This document shows, one piece after another, positions 1-7,535 of a stretch of 35,599 nt of DNA. Origin of the DNA: Candidatus Gastranaerophilales bacterium (lineage in GTDB: Bacteria; Cyanobacteriota; Vampirovibrionia; Gastranaerophilales; Gastranaerophilaceae); assembly GCA_944324245.1 (NCBI GenBank), contig CALUVO010000088.1, positions 1 through 35,599 on the forward strand, given 5' to 3'. The position numbers and the translations under genes are program-made. The notes below the pieces were generated by a model. The model was not told the origin of the DNA, ran no database searches, and saw only the letters and a program-made list of their open reading frames with translations. The number at the start of each line of letters is the position of its first letter. Within the stretch, counting starts at the first letter, position 1.

Positions 1-103
1 CGCTCTTTCTCTGTTTACAAATCAATAATTCAAAGAAAAACTATTGATAATTTCGTGAAGCCATTTTGCACGTTTCGCCTTAGCTCAACGGCAAAAGAAG
101 GCA

Positions 104-260
104 AATCCGCTTCTTGGATTTTCTTCACGCTCGACACTGTCATTCGCTGCGCTGTCGCTTGTGCTCATTTCGTGTCTCGCTCCCCGGACTGGGTTCGGGC
201 TCCGCCCTCACACGGCGTCCGTCCGAAAATCCGCTCTTGGATTTTCTTCACGCTCGACAG
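104..260. repeat. GC-rich dispersed repeat, left copy, flanked by a direct repeat
   Basis: This segment is far richer in G and C than its surroundings. A stretch of about 33-35 bases (AATCCGC, TCTTGGATTTTC, TTCACGCTCGACA) occurs at 104-138 and again at 228-260 as a direct repeat. The region from about 129 to 244 matches the reverse complement of 35505-35599 over roughly 95-110 bases, with a short insertion in this copy. Open frames across it are compositional and do not look like protein. Confidence 0.8.
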
Positions 261-265
261 TTTCC

Positions 266-316
266 AATCTTTATACTGCACGGAGATACGAAGTATCTCC
301 GTGCAGTATAAAGATT
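266..316. repeat. Perfect 24-bp inverted repeat with 3-nt loop
   Basis: Bases 266-289 are exactly complementary to 293-316, around the loop GAA at 290-292. The arms begin AATCTTTATACTGC and include CACGGAGATAC. No T-run follows on either strand, so it is not a standard intrinsic terminator. It directly abuts the GC-rich repeat and may be part of the same repetitive element or a separate miniature palindromic element. Confidence 0.9.
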
Positions 317-532
317 AACAACGCCGTACATATCAGGATACTCTTGACTACAAGCGAGTCCGCCTCAGACAAAATATGAATTGTTTTAACTGTGATTTAA
401 TTATAAAATTTTAGCTTGAGTATACAATACCTGTATAAAATGTAAACATATTATTTTTATTGAACAATCAGGTATTGTTTTCGTTATATAATATGTGTAT
501 TAATTAGTTATAGTGAGAAGGAGAAATTTTAT
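317..532 (+). promoter_or_regulatory. Intergenic region with 10-bp inverted repeat, -10 box and RBS of the next gene
   Basis: A perfect inverted repeat ACAATACCTG (424-433) and CAGGTATTGT (469-478) lies just upstream of a TATAAT at 487-492. No good -35 is present at 17 bases, so the promoter may be activator-dependent or the repeat may be an operator. A strong Shine-Dalgarno site AGAAGGAG (516-523) precedes the ATG at 533. A TCAGACA-type short repeat lies at about 352-379. I see no gene in the stretch from 1 to 532. Confidence 0.5.
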
Positions 533-1006
533 ATGAAAAAAATATTAGCTCTTGCAGCTGTTTTTGTAATAACAGGCGTAATGCTTGCGGCACATGCTGC
601 TACACCGCAGGAGGTTCTTGCTTTTTTTAACAAATATGTGGATGCGGCAAACACATACAGCGATACAATAACAACATTTTATGCACCGGACGCAAAAATT
701 ATAAGAGTTGTAATGAAAAAAGACGGCACAACTGCTACTGTTACTGCTGATACAAAACAGTATTTTAACCAGATGAGAATAGGTGCAAACCTTGCCAAAG
801 TAAATAAATACAAAAACTCCTATACAGAAAGAAAAATAACAAAACAGGGCAACAATTACAAAATAAGCTGCTTAAGAAAGCCTTCTACAAGTGATTACAA
901 AATTCCTGCTTATTTTGTAATAGGACCGGATGCAAAGGGTGATTTAAAGATTAAAGAAGAAATGATGTATACAAAACAGCAGTCCTTCTTGAAATATGCA
1001 AAATAA
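533..1006 (+). CDS. Small secreted protein, possibly NTF2-like
   Basis: The product is a 157-residue exported protein. It has a clear signal peptide: two lysines, a hydrophobic stretch of about 16 residues, and an AHA|AT cleavage site near residue 22. The mature part starts with a helix (PQEVLAFFNKYVDAANTY), then a strand segment with FYAPDAKI, then alternating strands to the end. This resembles NTF2-like/SnoaL folds, but I see no catalytic motif and the fold call is an inference. The start is fixed by a strong Shine-Dalgarno site 9 bases upstream. A hairpin with a T-run just past the stop, inside the end of the convergent ATPase gene, should end its transcript. Partner and substrate are unknown. 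Confidence 0.6.
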   Translation: MKKILALAAVFVITGVMLAAHAATPQEVLAFFNKYVDAANTYSDTITTFYAPDAKIIRVVMKKDGTTATVTADTKQYFNQMRIGANLAKVNKYKNSYTERKITKQGNNYKISCLRKPSTSDYKIPAYFVIGPDAKGDLKIKEEMMYTKQQSFLKYAK

Positions 1007-1012
1007 ACGGTT

Positions 1013-1990
1013 TTAGAAATACAAATGACATTTTACATAATGAGAGTCTGAAATTTTTATAGTTTCAGGCTCTTTTTGTGAGCATATTTCTGATGCATAC
1101 GGGCATCTGGTATGAAATTTACAGGCGGAAGGCGGATTTTTTGGTGAAGGTATGTCGCCTTTGAGATTAATCATCTTTGTCTCTGTTTTGCGTATAGTAG
1201 GCACTGCGCTGATAAGAGCCTGTGAATAAGGATGTTTCGGGTTATTAAATAATTCATCTGAATTTGCAATTTCTACTATATCCCCGAGATACATAACAGC
1301 AATTCTGTCACATAGATATTTCACAACCCCGAGGTCATGAGATATAAATAATATGGTTAAATCCAGCTTGTCCTTTAACTCTTTTAAAAGGGTAATAATT
1401 TGTGCCTGTATACTCACATCAAGGGCGGATACAGGTTCGTCCGCAACGAGAAAATCCGGCTCCAGAATCAATGCTCTTGCTATTGCTATTCTCTGTCTTT
1501 GACCGCCGGAAAATTCATGAGGATAACGTTTTAAATCATCTTGTGAAAGTCCTACAAGATTGATTATTCTGTGAATTTTTTGATTTATTATGCTTTTATC
1601 CCTTGTTCCATGTACAACTATAGGTTCTCGAAGAAGTTTATATATAGTCATTCTCGGGTCTAGGCTGGAATAAGGGTTTTGGAAAATCATCTGTGCTTTT
1701 TTTCTGAAATTTTTCAGCTCTTTTTGATTAAAGTCCGGAATATTTTCATTTTCATAAAAAATCATACCTTCCGAATTTATCAGCCTCAAAACAGCTTTGC
1801 CGAGCGTGGATTTACCGCAGCCGGACTCTCCAACAAGCCCAAGAATCTCCCCTTTGTAAATATCAAGATTAACACCATTAAGCGCTTTAATATACTCTTT
1901 TTTTGCAGTCCAATTACAGAAATCCGATTGAAGAGGATAATTCTTTTTGAGTTTTTTTATTTCGACAAGTTTTATTTTTTGCTTTTGCAT
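1013..1990 (-). CDS. Oligopeptide/dipeptide ABC transporter ATP-binding protein (OppF/DppF type)
   Basis: This 325-residue ATPase would power uptake of peptides or a similar solute at the inner face of the membrane. Walker A is GESGCGKST (about 54-62), the signature loop is FSGGQRQRIAIARAL, Walker B is FLVADEP and the switch histidine is in ISHDLG. The C-terminal oligo_HPY extension (HPYSQALISAVP and the Cys-rich CKFHTRCPYASEIC) is specific to the OppD/DppD-OppF/DppF group. Length is normal. No permease, binding protein or partner ATPase of this system lies nearby, so it must work with distant genes or is a remnant. A TATAAT lies 7 bases before the ATG with no Shine-Dalgarno site, suggesting a leaderless start. 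Confidence 0.9.
   Translation of the reverse strand: MQKQKIKLVEIKKLKKNYPLQSDFCNWTAKKEYIKALNGVNLDIYKGEILGLVGESGCGKSTLGKAVLRLINSEGMIFYENENIPDFNQKELKNFRKKAQMIFQNPYSSLDPRMTIYKLLREPIVVHGTRDKSIINQKIHRIINLVGLSQDDLKRYPHEFSGGQRQRIAIARALILEPDFLVADEPVSALDVSIQAQIITLLKELKDKLDLTILFISHDLGVVKYLCDRIAVMYLGDIVEIANSDELFNNPKHPYSQALISAVPTIRKTETKMINLKGDIPSPKNPPSACKFHTRCPYASEICSQKEPETIKISDSHYVKCHLYF
1044..1077 (+). terminator. Intrinsic terminator embedded in the convergent gene
   Basis: A 10-bp stem (GAGTCTGAAA paired with TTTCAGGCTC, one G-T wobble) is followed by CTTTTTG. It serves the plus-strand gene ending at 1006, while lying inside the 3' coding end of the minus-strand ATPase gene. Confidence 0.7.
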
Positions 1991-1997
1991 GATTAAT

Positions 1998-2003
1998 ATT
2001 ATA
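1998..2003 (-). promoter_or_regulatory. -10 box of the OppF-like gene, near-leaderless
   Basis: On the minus strand TATAAT ends 7 bases before the ATG at 1990. No recognisable -35 hexamer is present at 17 bases. The spacing matches the other leaderless starts in this window. Confidence 0.4.
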
Positions 2004-2057
2004 ACTTTTATTTTGAATATTTTATATATTCTATGAGCGAAGCCGCTTCAGACAGTT

Positions 2058-4091
2058 TTAGTATACATTTATATATACCCAGTAGCTTCTGTACACTTTT
2101 TTGACATAATCACGTGTCTCAGGGTAAGGTATATTTTCTACAAATTCATCAAAGTTTTTATACTTTAAATTGTCTTTCCAGCTTCTTACCGCATTAGGGC
2201 CTCCATTATAGGATGCAATTGCCAGCATATCATTTTCGTGTAATTTTGTTTTTGCATAATCAAGATATGCACAACCAAGATTTATATTTGTTTCCGGAGA
2301 GAAAAGGCTTTGGGCACCGGTATACACAATACCGCTTTTTGCTGCAATATATGAAGCTGTAGCAGGCATTAACTGCATAAGCCCTCTTGCTCCGGCAACG
2401 CTTTGTGCTTTAGGGTTAAAATAGCTTTCTTCCCTTATTAATGCTGTTACAAGATACGGATCCAAAATAAATTCTTTGGCATTCTCATTGATTATTTCCT
2501 GATAATGCAGCTGATATGCAAGTTTGTACAAACTGTCAGAAAAATCCGGTCTGATTTCAGATTCTTCCAGTACATTTCTGGCCAGAAGTGCGGCTGTAGA
2601 ATAGTTCTCTTCTTTATAGTTTATCCAGCTTTGTACCGCTTTATTTTCTTTGTCTATTTCTCCAAGCAGTTTGTAATCGTTTAGTTTTAATATAGTGTTA
2701 ATAAGTTTTTCATTATCTTCCGAAATATTTGTATGACTAAACGGAAATGCAATTGTCTGCCGTTTTTCAGGCAGTCTTTGAGAGTATTTTGTATTCCAGT
2801 TCGGATTATGAGAGTTACTTATATGCTTGCTTGCTCTGTATGCATAGTAGCTGTCAGGGTATTTGCTGATTATTTTTTGATAAAGTCCTTTTGCTTCATT
2901 TCTGCTTACTGTTTTTTCGGCAAGTTTTGCTGTCCAGAACATAACAAAAGGTGCTGATACCGTATTTGGATAAGTTTTTATATGAGTCTGTCCGAGAATA
3001 AAAGCTTTTTTATTTTGATGTGTTTTATATGCTTCCCAGAAAAGATTGGATAAAGCATCAGATGCATATTTCCCCGTAGGAAATTTTGTATATATGCGTT
3101 CATACAGATTATTTTTAACCTGTTCGTTTTCCAGTTTAGTAAGTCTGTAGAGTATAAAATCTTCGCCTTTTGCTTTGAAAGATACTGCAATTTCAAGAGC
3201 TTTATACCAGCCGGCTTTTATCCCCTGCGGATAAATTTGCACATAGTTTTCTATAACCTTCTGCAGTAAATCATCGTCCAGATTTTTAAAATACTTCGGA
3301 TAGTTATTTTCAAATATTTCCCGTGATTTTTCATATTCACCTTTTTTGGTGTATATAAGACTCAGATATCCCCATGAACTTGCCATATAAGAGTTGTTTA
3401 AACATTCGTATGCCTGCTTTATTAATCCGTTTTTATAATAAGTTCTGCCTATAAGATAGTAATCTTTCTGATTCAGCGGAATTTCAAGAGACATTATTGC
3501 ATCTGTACAGTTGATTGACAGCCTTCCGTCAGGAGATTGTTCCAGATATTCATCAAAAAAAGTTTTTGCCTTCTCTTTTTTATCAAGTATATTTTTTTCA
3601 TCTTTTTCTTCTTTTGCTTTTTCAGAATAAATCATCCCCAGATAATAGCCGGAAGCGGTACTGTATTCACTGTCTTTAAAAATTTTTCTTATATCATTAA
3701 ATGCTTTTTCTGCTCTTACATAATCTTTTTGTCTAAAGCTGTTTTGTGCAAGCGAGTAATAGGCTTTTTGTATAAACATTGAATCTGGATACTTTTCAAT
3801 AAACATCCTGTATTTTTTTTCAGCAGTTTGGGAATCATTTAATTCATCAGCACTCATAGCCTGCCGGAGCAAAGCAATTTCATAAAGAGCTGAGGTTTTT
3901 GAAACATTTGAAAAATTAAAATACGCATTTTCAAAGTCTTTTTTATTAAAGTACTCAAGCCCCTGTTGATAGGTTTTAAAATCTTTTTCTGAGACCTGCG
4001 TCATTTTTACCACATTTGACAGAACTATTAAAATCAATACAGCAAATGCAGAAGTAATAAGAATGAATTTTAGTTTTTGTTTCCAATCCAA
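2058..4091 (-). CDS. Slt70-like lytic murein transglycosylase with TPR-rich N-terminal part
   Basis: The 677-residue protein is predicted to cleave peptidoglycan glycan strands. It begins with a membrane anchor or signal segment (about residues 8-27, LKFILITSAFAVLILIVLSN), so it should sit outside the cytoplasmic membrane. Residues about 35-500 are helical tetratricopeptide-like repeats (YFNKKDFENAYF, YSLAQNSFRQKDY, TYYKNGLIKQAY). The C-terminal SLT domain starts near 545, with catalytic Glu555 in ALIREESYF, then GARGLMQLMPATA and IASYNGGPNAV. Length and order match soluble lytic transglycosylases. The 2030-2057 region just past the stop holds a short TCAGACA-type repeat. No clear Shine-Dalgarno site is close to the start. 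Confidence 0.9.
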   Translation of the reverse strand: MDWKQKLKFILITSAFAVLILIVLSNVVKMTQVSEKDFKTYQQGLEYFNKKDFENAYFNFSNVSKTSALYEIALLRQAMSADELNDSQTAEKKYRMFIEKYPDSMFIQKAYYSLAQNSFRQKDYVRAEKAFNDIRKIFKDSEYSTASGYYLGMIYSEKAKEEKDEKNILDKKEKAKTFFDEYLEQSPDGRLSINCTDAIMSLEIPLNQKDYYLIGRTYYKNGLIKQAYECLNNSYMASSWGYLSLIYTKKGEYEKSREIFENNYPKYFKNLDDDLLQKVIENYVQIYPQGIKAGWYKALEIAVSFKAKGEDFILYRLTKLENEQVKNNLYERIYTKFPTGKYASDALSNLFWEAYKTHQNKKAFILGQTHIKTYPNTVSAPFVMFWTAKLAEKTVSRNEAKGLYQKIISKYPDSYYAYRASKHISNSHNPNWNTKYSQRLPEKRQTIAFPFSHTNISEDNEKLINTILKLNDYKLLGEIDKENKAVQSWINYKEENYSTAALLARNVLEESEIRPDFSDSLYKLAYQLHYQEIINENAKEFILDPYLVTALIREESYFNPKAQSVAGARGLMQLMPATASYIAAKSGIVYTGAQSLFSPETNINLGCAYLDYAKTKLHENDMLAIASYNGGPNAVRSWKDNLKYKNFDEFVENIPYPETRDYVKKVYRSYWVYINVY

Positions 4092-4261
4092 TTTATATTT
4101 TCCTAATATGTTTCAATTAAAAAGACCTCTTATAAGTATCCTTAAAACGAGATGAAAGAGCAAGGTTTTATATCATCAAATATAGCATATATATAAATAC
4201 AAATGCCACAGAATAATGCATTAAATGTTATAAGAAGTTTATATTGAGAGAGAGGAAGAAT

Positions 4262-4414
4262 ATGCACATTTATTCTGAAGAAGAATATGCAAAAAAATTG
4301 AAAGTGATAATAAAAAAACGAATTACAACACCTGTTTCTATAGACAGTACAATACTCAAAAACAATATCATAAAAAATTATATTTATTATGATAAAACAG
4401 TAAAAATTGTTTAA
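4262..4414 (+). CDS. Small basic protein, unknown function (50 aa)
   Basis: This is a 50-codon ORF with a strong Shine-Dalgarno site (GAGAGAGGAAG, ending about 4 bases before the ATG). It starts MHIYSEEEYAKKLKVIIKKR and ends IYYDKTVKIV. The product is lysine-rich, has no signal peptide or membrane segment, and matches no family I recognise. It stops exactly where the minus-strand kinase gene stops (4414 against 4415), so the two genes are packed tail to tail without overlap. The good ribosome site and clean fit between genes argue that it is real. Confidence 0.55.
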   Translation: MHIYSEEEYAKKLKVIIKKRITTPVSIDSTILKNNIIKNYIYYDKTVKIV

Positions 4415-5854
4415 TTATTCGTGCTGAAATGTAGTTATTTTTGATTTTTCAAAAGGAAACACAAGTGTAAATTTTGCACCATAGCCGGGTTTTGATTCTA
4501 TTTCTATAGATCCGTCATGCGCCTCCATAATTTTTCTCGATATAAAAAGACCTAAACCAGAGCCCACTTTTTTAAATCGGGAGGAAATACTTTTTGATGA
4601 ATCAAAAATAGTATCTATTTTTTCCTGCGAAATACCAGGTCCCTTATCTTTGATTGATAGTTCAATTTTATCGTTTTTTCTCTTTATACAGATATCAATA
4701 GTAGAATCAGCAGGAGCATATTCTGATGCATTGGCTATCAGATTGGTCAATACACGATTTATTTCGCATTCATCAAATTCAAATACATCATCAGGTACAT
4801 CGGATTTGATTTTTATTGTTTGATTTTCGTTTTCAAAAAGATATTGTAATCCGTCAAGACAATTTTCAAGTGTTTTTTTTATGGAATAAGGATGTTTATT
4901 TATTTTGCAGGTGCCGTTTTCCAGTTTGTATCTTGTGAGTATATTATCTGTCATCCTCATCATATATTTTGATGAATTCAGTATCTCTTTAATTATATCT
5001 TTTTGATCAGTTGTCAAATCGCCAAACTTACCGTCATATAGCAGTTCCAGAGCTCTCTTCTCAGCTCTTACTGGAGTTTTTAGGTCATGAGTAAGTGTTT
5101 CGATGAAATTTTCTCTTTGTTCTTCTATTTTTATTTCTTCAGTACGATCATCCATTACTATCAGATAACCTGATTGCTCAGAATTCGTTTCAATTTTTGA
5201 AACATTTGTCTTTGTATATTTTTCATTGTTAATAACAACTCGAAATGCAGTTTTTTTCTCGTTTGATTCCGAGAAATCAAGCAAATCCTTTATAGCTTCT
5301 GATTGATTGTTTTCTTTTAAAATTTCCAGAAAATTTTTTTCAGAGTATTTTTCTTTACTTATAATTTTATTATTCTGTGAAACAATATTAAAGTTTAAAT
5401 CAGTCAAAATAATTTCATTGCTGGAAAATTCAAATATGCTGTCGAGTTTCTTTTTTTCATTAATTAGCTCATCCTGCATTTTTTTTAATTTCAAAACACT
5501 TTGAACCTGTGCACGTGTTGTATTTACATCAAAAGGCTTTTCAATATAAGCAAATGAGCCCATATTGTAGCCTCTGATTTTATTTTCTTTTGCGGTATGT
5601 GCACTTACAAAGATTACGGGTGTGTTTTTGTGGATTTTTAAAAGTTTTTCGACAAACGAAAATCCGTCCAACTCCGGCATTACAATATCGATTAGTACTA
5701 TATCAATTTTTATATTATTTGTTTCTTTAAGAGCTTTTTGAGAATTTTCATACGTTAAAATATCATAGCCAAGAGGCTCGAGTGTTGCAGCAAGCAATTC
5801 AACGTTAAGCTTGTCATCGTCAACTATTAATATTTTACCTTTTGTCTTTTCCAT
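4415..5854 (-). CDS. Receiver-PAS-histidine kinase (two-component sensor)
   Basis: The 479-residue protein starts with a receiver domain: acidic residues at 12-14 (VDDD), phosphoacceptor Asp56 in LIDIVMP and Lys106 in EKPFD. A PAS-like segment follows at about 135-240. Then comes a HisKA domain with His256 in ETLTHDLKTP, and a HATPase domain with NLIANASEYAP, DKGPGIS and GSGLGLFISRKI. It has no membrane segment, so it is cytosolic. The order receiver-first, kinase-last suggests it takes phosphate or a signal from another kinase. No regulator gene is adjacent. The start has a Shine-Dalgarno site AAGGGAAG about 9 bases upstream. The input signal and output partner cannot be told from sequence. 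Confidence 0.9.
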   Translation of the reverse strand: MEKTKGKILIVDDDKLNVELLAATLEPLGYDILTYENSQKALKETNNIKIDIVLIDIVMPELDGFSFVEKLLKIHKNTPVIFVSAHTAKENKIRGYNMGSFAYIEKPFDVNTTRAQVQSVLKLKKMQDELINEKKKLDSIFEFSSNEIILTDLNFNIVSQNNKIISKEKYSEKNFLEILKENNQSEAIKDLLDFSESNEKKTAFRVVINNEKYTKTNVSKIETNSEQSGYLIVMDDRTEEIKIEEQRENFIETLTHDLKTPVRAEKRALELLYDGKFGDLTTDQKDIIKEILNSSKYMMRMTDNILTRYKLENGTCKINKHPYSIKKTLENCLDGLQYLFENENQTIKIKSDVPDDVFEFDECEINRVLTNLIANASEYAPADSTIDICIKRKNDKIELSIKDKGPGISQEKIDTIFDSSKSISSRFKKVGSGLGLFISRKIMEAHDGSIEIESKPGYGAKFTLVFPFEKSKITTFQHE

Positions 5855-5914
5855 TCTTTTTTCTTCCCTTACACTTGGAAACTTATAGTAAACCGATTTT
5901 GATGAAATAAGAAT

Positions 5915-5928
5915 TACCCAACTGGGTG
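5915..5928. other. Short hairpin between kinase and permease genes
   Basis: ACCCA (5916-5920) and TGGGT (5923-5927) form a small hairpin in the 96-base gap. On the minus strand it follows the permease stop and precedes AATTCTTATTTC, so it could be a weak terminator. It could equally be part of the kinase promoter region. Confidence 0.25.
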
Positions 5929-5950
5929 ATAATTTTGTTAATTGAATTAA

Positions 5951-6775
5951 TTATTCTTTTATACCGCCTCGAAACAGGTCATTTATAAAATATTTTTTTC
6001 CGTACATAAAAATAATTATTACAGGTAACGATAAAATCACAGAACATGCCGTTAAATCTCCCCACATAATCGTCTCTCTAAAAGTGCTCTTGAATTGTGA
6101 CAAAGCCACTGGCAGCGTAGTTATTTCGGGCGAGTTTGTGACAATCAACGGCCACATAAAACTGTTCCAAGTAGTAATAAAGGTAAACAACCCAAGAGTT
6201 GCTAATGCCGGCTGTGATAAAGGAAGTGCGATTTTAAAAAATATTTCAAAATAATTACAACCGTCTATTTTTGCGGCATCCTCTATTTCACAAGAAACAC
6301 TTCTAAACCACTGGCGCATAAGAAATATTCCGAATCCGCCGAATATTCCAGGAAGAATCAGTGCTTGATATGTATCTATCCAGTTTAATTCTCTCATAAG
6401 AAAAAATAATGGTATGATGTTTACCTGTGGTGGAATCATCATTGTCAAAAGAAAAATAAAAAATATAAATTCCATATATTTACTTTTGTTTCTTGCAAAT
6501 ACATAACCGGCCATGGCAGAAAATAAAACCTGAAAAACAGTTGTTATTAGAGCAACAAACAAACTGTTTAAGAAAAATCTTGCAAGAGGAAGAGACTTAA
6601 AAATATGTGAATAATTGTCAAATATAAAAGGGGAGGGAATAGGATTGAAAGTATCTGAAAATATTTGCGATTCCTGCATAAACGAAACAGACAACATCCA
6701 TAAAAAAGGTGCAATCATAGAAATTGCTCCCAGTATCAGAACCATATAACCCAGATATACAAAAAACTTTTTCAT
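5951..6775 (-). CDS. Carbohydrate ABC transporter permease (MalG/UgpE family)
   Basis: The 274-residue protein is a polytopic inner-membrane permease with about six hydrophobic segments (VYLGYMVLILGAISMIAPF, FFIFLLTMMIPPQVNIIPLF, ATLGLFTFITTWNSFMWPLI and others). It carries the permease coupling loop (EAA-type: EDAAKIDGCNYFEIFFKIALPLSQPAL, shown here only as its landmark residues DGCNYFEIFFKIALP). This is the MalG-type half of a sugar importer. Such permeases normally pair with a MalF-type partner, a binding protein and an ATPase, and none is nearby. The OppF-like ATPase at 1013-1990 belongs to a different transporter class. The substrate is unknown. Confidence 0.85.
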   Translation of the reverse strand: MKKFFVYLGYMVLILGAISMIAPFLWMLSVSFMQESQIFSDTFNPIPSPFIFDNYSHIFKSLPLARFFLNSLFVALITTVFQVLFSAMAGYVFARNKSKYMEFIFFIFLLTMMIPPQVNIIPLFFLMRELNWIDTYQALILPGIFGGFGIFLMRQWFRSVSCEIEDAAKIDGCNYFEIFFKIALPLSQPALATLGLFTFITTWNSFMWPLIVTNSPEITTLPVALSQFKSTFRETIMWGDLTACSVILSLPVIIIFMYGKKYFINDLFRGGIKE

Positions 6776-6947
6776 CCATAATATTTTAAATGTTACAGAA
6801 TTAAATTACAAATATAATCTAAAAAACACAGCTTAATATTCATTTACAAATCAATCAAGTACACTTATTTTTTTTATAAAAATATGTTATACTACAAATG
6901 TAACAACAAGCTGTTTTGCATGATAAAAAGCCGTTACAGGAGATTAT
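6776..6947 (+). promoter_or_regulatory. Divergent intergenic region with HNH-gene promoter elements
   Basis: A TATACT at 6888-6893 is a good -10, with only a weak TTATTT at 6865-6870 as -35. A strong Shine-Dalgarno site CAGGAGAT lies just before the ATG at 6948. The leader of about 48 bases contrasts with the leaderless starts elsewhere in the window. Confidence 0.4.
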
Positions 6948-7463
6948 ATGAGCAGGGTGCTTTTATTGAATAACGAAAACGAACCGCTTCGAATTTGCAG
7001 CTGGAAGCGTGCTTTAAAGTTATTATTAAACGGAAAAGCACAATGTGACAAGAGTATAAAAAATATTGAGGATTATTTGAGTATTGATAATACACAAATT
7101 CCTAAAGTTATAAGACTTAACTATAATGTGGCAGTTCCTTATCGGGAACTGCCTTTTTGTCGAGAAAATGTTTTTGTGAGAGACGAATACACATGCCAGT
7201 ATTGCGGGAAAAAATTTTCTCCTCAGGAACTGACTCTTGATCATGTATATCCAAAGTCACGATTGGGGCCTGACATATGGGAAAACATAGTAACCTGCTG
7301 TAAGGAATGTAATCAGTTTAAGGCAGATAAAACTCCTAAAGAAGCAGGCATGAAGCTTCTTCGACGTCCTTTCCGTCCAAAAGAATATTTTGTTTATGAA
7401 ATGAAGAAATATTCTCCAAAAGAACAGATGTACTGGAGACGTTGGTGCTATAAAATTGCTTGA
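6948..7463 (+). CDS. HNH endonuclease family protein
   Basis: The 171-residue protein has a His-Asn-His nuclease-type core. Zinc-ligand cysteines are Cys83-Cys86 (CQYCGKKF) and Cys118-Cys121 (CKECN). The catalytic His99 lies in LDHVYPKSR and Asn113 in WENIVTCC. The N-terminal part (RVLLLNNENEPLRICSWKRA) is typical of the stand-alone HNH proteins common in cyanobacteria and relatives. These are widespread, are not linked to a clear restriction system, and their role is uncertain. No intron, intein or methylase gene is nearby. A strong Shine-Dalgarno site fixes the start. Confidence 0.85.
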   Translation: MSRVLLLNNENEPLRICSWKRALKLLLNGKAQCDKSIKNIEDYLSIDNTQIPKVIRLNYNVAVPYRELPFCRENVFVRDEYTCQYCGKKFSPQELTLDHVYPKSRLGPDIWENIVTCCKECNQFKADKTPKEAGMKLLRRPFRPKEYFVYEMKKYSPKEQMYWRRWCYKIA

Positions 7464-7480
7464 GGACAAATAGCACTAAA

Positions 7481-7516
7481 ACAAAAAGCTTTCTGGATAA
7501 ACAGAAAGCTTTTTGT
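7481..7516. terminator. Bidirectional intrinsic terminator between HNH gene and fabG
   Basis: A perfect 15-bp inverted repeat (ACAAAAAGCTTTCTG at 7481-7495 and its complement at 7502-7516) has a 6-base loop and A/T tracts on both sides. It can end both convergent transcripts. Confidence 0.85.
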
Positions 7517-7535
7517 CTAAAATAATTTGTATTAA

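Noticed and set aside
180..235. tRNA-like GGGTTCGGGCTC stretch
   Set aside because: It cannot be folded into a tRNA with acceptor and anticodon stems. It is part of the repeat.
55..379. Three overlapping open frames across the left-end repeat
   Set aside because: They lie in all three frames of a GC-rich repeat, have Cys/Ser-rich products without domain features, and no ribosome site. They reflect composition.
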